DNA of 64,000 nt. Origin: Treponema sp. Its GTDB lineage: Bacteria; Spirochaetota; Spirochaetia; Treponematales; Treponemataceae. Location: assembly GCA_017940005.1 (NCBI GenBank), contig JAGAZO010000005.1, positions 48,225 through 112,224 on the forward strand. The letters are read 5' to 3'. The notes beneath the pieces are model-generated. The model made no database searches and was not told the origin of the DNA. It saw only the letters and a list, made by a program, of their open reading frames with translations. How positions within the stretch are numbered: position 1 is the first letter of the stretch; the number at the start of each line of letters is the position of its first letter. The position numbers were made by a program, and so were the translations under genes. Of the stretch, positions 61,681-64,000 are shown one piece after another.

Positions 61681-61703
61681 CAGTGCGATTTTTATGCTAT
61701 TCT
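61675..61703 (+). promoter_or_regulatory. nfeD promoter, leaderless type
   Basis: TATACA (61675-61680), 17-base spacer ending TGC, TATTCT (61698-61703), six bases, ATG at 61710. Confidence 0.55.
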
Positions 61704-61709
61704 AAACAC

Positions 61710-62150
61710 ATGCCGATGTTCGTTTTAAATAACTTGCCGTGGTTTTGGCTTGCTGTCGTCATTGTGTGCGTTGTCATTGAAGCGCTCTCATTTGCGCTCA
61801 CGACAATCTGGTTTGGTTGCGGCGCACTCGTGATGATTTTCCTTTCGCTCATGCCGTTGCCGTTCAAGTGGCAGCTGCTCATCTTTGTAACAATTTCGCT
61901 TGTGCTGCTCATCTTTACACGACCGCTTGCTGCCAAAAAATTGGCAAAGCGCATGCCCACAAACGCAGACAGCTTGATTGGCAAAAAAGCGCGCGTCACG
62001 CAGAAAATCACTGAGCTTGATAAAGGTGCAATAAAAGTGAACGGCGTTATCTGGACTGCAAAGGCGGAAGATGATTCGGAGATAACGGAAGGCACGGAAT
62101 GCCGCATTGTACGCCTTGAAGGCAATACGGCGATTGTCACTGTCGAGTGA
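61710..62150 (+). CDS. NfeD-like membrane protein
   Basis: A 146-residue protein with two or three N-terminal membrane helices (WFWLAVVIVCVVIEALSFAL, GALVMIFLSLMPL, LLIFVTISLVLLIF) and a C-terminal OB-fold (DSLIGKKARVTQKITELDKG, AIVTVE). NfeD proteins partner with stomatin-like proteins in membrane-domain organisation or proteolysis, and the stomatin gene follows. ATG 61710 is chosen over upstream in-frame starts because of the -10 box six bases before it. Confidence 0.85.
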   Translation: MPMFVLNNLPWFWLAVVIVCVVIEALSFALTTIWFGCGALVMIFLSLMPLPFKWQLLIFVTISLVLLIFTRPLAAKKLAKRMPTNADSLIGKKARVTQKITELDKGAIKVNGVIWTAKAEDDSEITEGTECRIVRLEGNTAIVTVE

Positions 62151-62308
62151 TTTATTGTACGACAAGCGATTGTCGCTGTTGTGTAACCGTCGTGCTATAG
62201 GCAGATGATTGTCATTAATTGCATCAGGTGGGAGTTGGCAAATTGATTGCGTCTTGTCGCATCGAGTGGGGCGAGCGTATATAAATCATAGAACAATTTG
62301 GAGGAATT

Positions 62309-63229
62309 ATGAGCTTGTACGTCATCATTGCATTAGTTGTCATAGCTATGCTTATCATCATTACGAATATACGCATTGTGCCGCAAGCGCGTGCGTTTGT
62401 CATTGAACGGCTCGGTACATATGTTGCCACATGGCAGACGGGACTTCACGTGAAAGTGCCGTTTGTTGACCGCATTTCAAACAAAGTGTCTCTCAAAGAG
62501 CGCGTGCTTGATTTTCCGCCGCAACCTGTCATCACAAAAGATAACGTTACGATGAAAATTGATACAGTCGTCTATATGCAGATTACAGATTCAAAGCTGT
62601 ATACATACGGCGTTGAAAATCCTATGCTTGCTATTGAAAACTTGAGCGCGACGACGTTGCGCAACATCATAGGTGAGCTTGATTTAGACGCGACGCTCAC
62701 GAGCCGCGACGTTATCAACACGAAGATGCGCTCAATTCTCGATGAAGCGACAGACCCGTGGGGCATTAAAGTGAATCGCGTGGAAGTGAAAAACATCATG
62801 CCGCCTGAAGCGATTCGCGAGGCAATGGAAAAGCAGATGCGCGCAGAGCGTGAGAGACGCGAGAAGATTTTGATTGCAGAAGGGCAAAAGCAGTCTGAGA
62901 TTCTTGTTGCAGAAGGACAGAAGCAGGCGCGCATCCTTGAAGCAGAGGCGCAAAAGCAGGCGATGATTCTTCACGCAGAGGCAGAAAAGGAAGCGCAGAT
63001 TCGCAAAGCAGAAGGCGAAGCGCAGGCTATTCGCGAAGTGCAACAGGCGACGGCAGACGGTTTAAAGATGATTAAAGATGTGCATATTGACGATGCTGTT
63101 GTAAAGCTCCGCAGCCTTGAAACGCTTGAAAAAGCCGCAGACGGCCAAGCGACAAAACTCATCGTGCCAGCAGATTTTCAAAATCTTGCGGGAGTAGTAA
63201 GCGCAGTGAGCGAACTTGCAAAAAAGTAA
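62309..63229 (+). CDS. SPFH/stomatin family membrane protein
   Basis: A 306-residue protein with one N-terminal membrane helix, the SPFH domain (IVPQARAFVIERLGTYVATW, ERVLDFPPQPVITKDNVTMK, NIIGELDLDATLTSRDVINT), and a long coiled coil of repeats of the type AEGQKQ/AEAQKQ (about residues 185-240). It resembles QmcA and HflK-like scaffolds that form large rings around membrane proteases. GGAGG precedes the ATG. Confidence 0.92.
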   Translation: MSLYVIIALVVIAMLIIITNIRIVPQARAFVIERLGTYVATWQTGLHVKVPFVDRISNKVSLKERVLDFPPQPVITKDNVTMKIDTVVYMQITDSKLYTYGVENPMLAIENLSATTLRNIIGELDLDATLTSRDVINTKMRSILDEATDPWGIKVNRVEVKNIMPPEAIREAMEKQMRAERERREKILIAEGQKQSEILVAEGQKQARILEAEAQKQAMILHAEAEKEAQIRKAEGEAQAIREVQQATADGLKMIKDVHIDDAVVKLRSLETLEKAADGQATKLIVPADFQNLAGVVSAVSELAKK

Positions 63230-63248
63230 CAGCCACATAGATTATTAT

Positions 63249-63280
63249 ACGGTCGTAGTCAATGACGACCGTTTTTATTT
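63249..63280 (+). terminator. Terminator of the nfeD-stomatin pair
   Basis: ACGGTCGT (63249-63256) pairs with ACGACCGT (63265-63272) and is followed by TTTTATTTT. Confidence 0.8.
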
Positions 63281-63284
63281 TAAA

Positions 63285-63585
63285 GCCTGTCATAAGTTTT
63301 GTGTAAATGGCAAGTGTATCAGAACGGAACCCGTCCCCCGAAAAGATTGTGAACTGATTGACGGTCGTCCCCACTCTAATCGGCATAATCTCGTGCGCCC
63401 GCATTCTTGATGGCGAGGTTCATCACCTTGTATATCGAGTGGCGTCAGGGAAACTTAACCTGTTCTTGATACCTTTCTGCAAAGAAAAGTTCAATGATGC
63501 GATTGCATTTGTCGTGTAGATTGTACGGAGGATTTCCTCCGTGTAGTTGAAGAACTTCGTGATGTCTCTCATCACTATTGAGATA
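63285..63585 (-). pseudogene. IS256-family transposase fossil (C-terminal end)
   Basis: On the minus strand the three frames together give the end of a Mutator/IS256-type transposase: FFNYTEEILRTIYTTNAIAS followed by LNFSLQKGIKNRLSFP, then after a stop and frame change VMNLAIKNAGARD, then after another shift MPIRVGTTVNQFTIFSGDG. The family pattern is YTTNAIESLN...NRxxFP...LALKN...MPI..W...NQF. Several stops and shifts make it non-functional, and the 5' two thirds are missing. GCCTGTCATAAGTTTTGTGT at 63285 looks like the element's terminal repeat. Confidence 0.75.
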
Positions 63586-63591
63586 TAGATT

Positions 63592-63648
63592 AAAAACGGC
63601 ACTGAAATGGCGTGCCGTTTTTAATTTCGAGTTTTCTTGGGAAACTCG
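63592..63648. repeat. Bipartite hairpin repeat, copy 4 (covarying stem)
   Basis: AAAAACGGCA / TGCCGTTTTT (63592-63601 and 63613-63622), then CGAGTTTTC-TTGG-GAAACTCG (63628-63648). Compared with copy 2, the first stem changed on both arms while pairing is kept. Confidence 0.75.
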
Positions 63649-63688
63649 TGTATTGATAGCGCGTTCTCATTTCATTGTGCCCGTGCAG

Positions 63689-63731
63689 TTTTGAACAGTT
63701 CCGATTTTGAAAAATCGTTCATTGTTCAAAA
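63689..63731. repeat. Nested palindromic repeat TTTTGAACAG, copy 2
   Basis: TTTTGAACA / TGTTCAAAA outside, CGATTTT / AAAATCG inside, as at 38317-38360. Here it lies after a bipartite hairpin repeat; at 38.3 kb it lies before one. Confidence 0.75.
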
Positions 63732-63787
63732 TTAGAGAACGCTATGTCACGCTTGCAGAGCAGCGCAGCATGATGATTTTTTTGTGG

Positions 63788-64000
63788 CACAAATCCCGCA
63801 CAGTTTGCGACACAAATCCCGCACAGTTTGCGATACAAACCCCGCACAGTTTGCGTCATAAACCCCGCACAGTTTGCGACACAAACCCCGCACAGTTTGC
63901 GACACAAACCCCGCACAGTTTGCGACACAAACCCCGCACAGTTTGCGACACAAACCCCGCACAGTTTGCGACACAAACCCCGCACAGTTTGCGACACAAA
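63788..64000. repeat. 23-bp tandem repeat array, running past the window end
   Basis: Unit CACAAACCCCGCACAGTTTG plus CGA. Nine full units start at 63788, 63811, 63834, 63857, 63880, 63903, 63926, 63949 and 63972, with six bases of a tenth. The first units have T for C (AAATCCCGC) and unit 3-4 junctions carry small changes; the last five are identical. The minus strand is open in more than one frame, an effect of the repeat. Confidence 0.95.

Noticed and set aside
63719..63997. Cys-rich repetitive protein on the minus strand
   Set aside because: More than one minus-strand frame is open because the 23-bp unit lacks stops; no ribosome site or promoter supports a gene.
63788..64000. CRISPR array
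   Set aside because: The 23-bp units are directly adjacent with no variable spacers, and no cas genes are present.
1..64000. tRNA or rRNA genes
   Set aside because: I looked for T-loop (GGTTCAAATCC-like) and 16S/23S landmarks and found none that could be supported by eye; a tRNA search program would be decisive.

Overview
The window looks like a chromosomal segment of a Treponema-type spirochaete of moderate GC content. Supporting signs are a short alanyl-tRNA synthetase, lipoproteins with relaxed spirochaetal lipoboxes, the order alaS / SurA-like protein / nusB / TPR lipoprotein / groES (which I recall from T. pallidum), a TPP-riboswitch-controlled thiBPQ set as known in T. denticola, and a protein resembling T. 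pallidum Tp0751. All identifications come from reading the sequence; no database search was run.

Layout. 1-5.4 kb: the end of the large ribosomal protein operon (rplO, secY, rpmJ, rpsM, rpsK, rpsD, rpoA, rplQ) plus a small zinc-ribbon gene. 5.7-10.6 kb: a complete branched-chain amino acid ABC importer (livKHMGF). 10.6-25.2 kb: CBS-ACT protein, two PTS EIIA-like proteins, transketolase, lgt, a MinD-like ATPase, a PflA-like radical SAM protein, a lytic transglycosylase, a lipoprotein, a U32 peptidase-family protein, ssb and several unknowns. 25.5-39.1 kb: hisC, a phosphodiesterase, a WecA-type transferase, the Tp0751-like protein, alaS, a SurA-like protein, nusB, a TPR lipoprotein, groES and thrH. 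39.5-42.3 kb: a BcgI-like restriction-modification pair. 42.5-46.4 kb: riboswitch-thiB-thiP-thiQ, with a dispersed repeat lodged between thiP and thiQ. 46.6-50.8 kb: grpE, dnaK, dnaJ. 51-59.3 kb: the most unusual locus, a tandem duplication of a two-gene module (a SpoIIE/PP2C-type phosphatase with all key aspartates, plus a multi-spanning membrane protein whose SpoIIE-like domain has lost them), followed by a single STAS-domain gene. 59.3-63.2 kb: a cation-diffusion transporter, an orphan metal/siderophore/B12-type binding lipoprotein, and an nfeD-stomatin pair. 63.2-64 kb: an IS256-type transposase fossil, dispersed palindromes and a 23-bp tandem array running off the end.

Two patterns run across the window. 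First, at least a dozen genes have no Shine-Dalgarno sequence but a sigma70-like -10 box 5-8 nt before the start codon, which predicts leaderless or nearly leaderless mRNAs. Genes inside operons mostly keep a good AGGAG site. Second, intergenic regions carry several families of dispersed palindromic repeats, some with compensatory base changes.

Functionally the window joins translation and secretion, nutrient uptake (branched-chain amino acids, thiamine, metal or siderophore), protein folding (GrpE-DnaK-DnaJ, GroES), envelope lipoprotein maturation (Lgt), and a candidate membrane-linked partner-switching signalling cassette.
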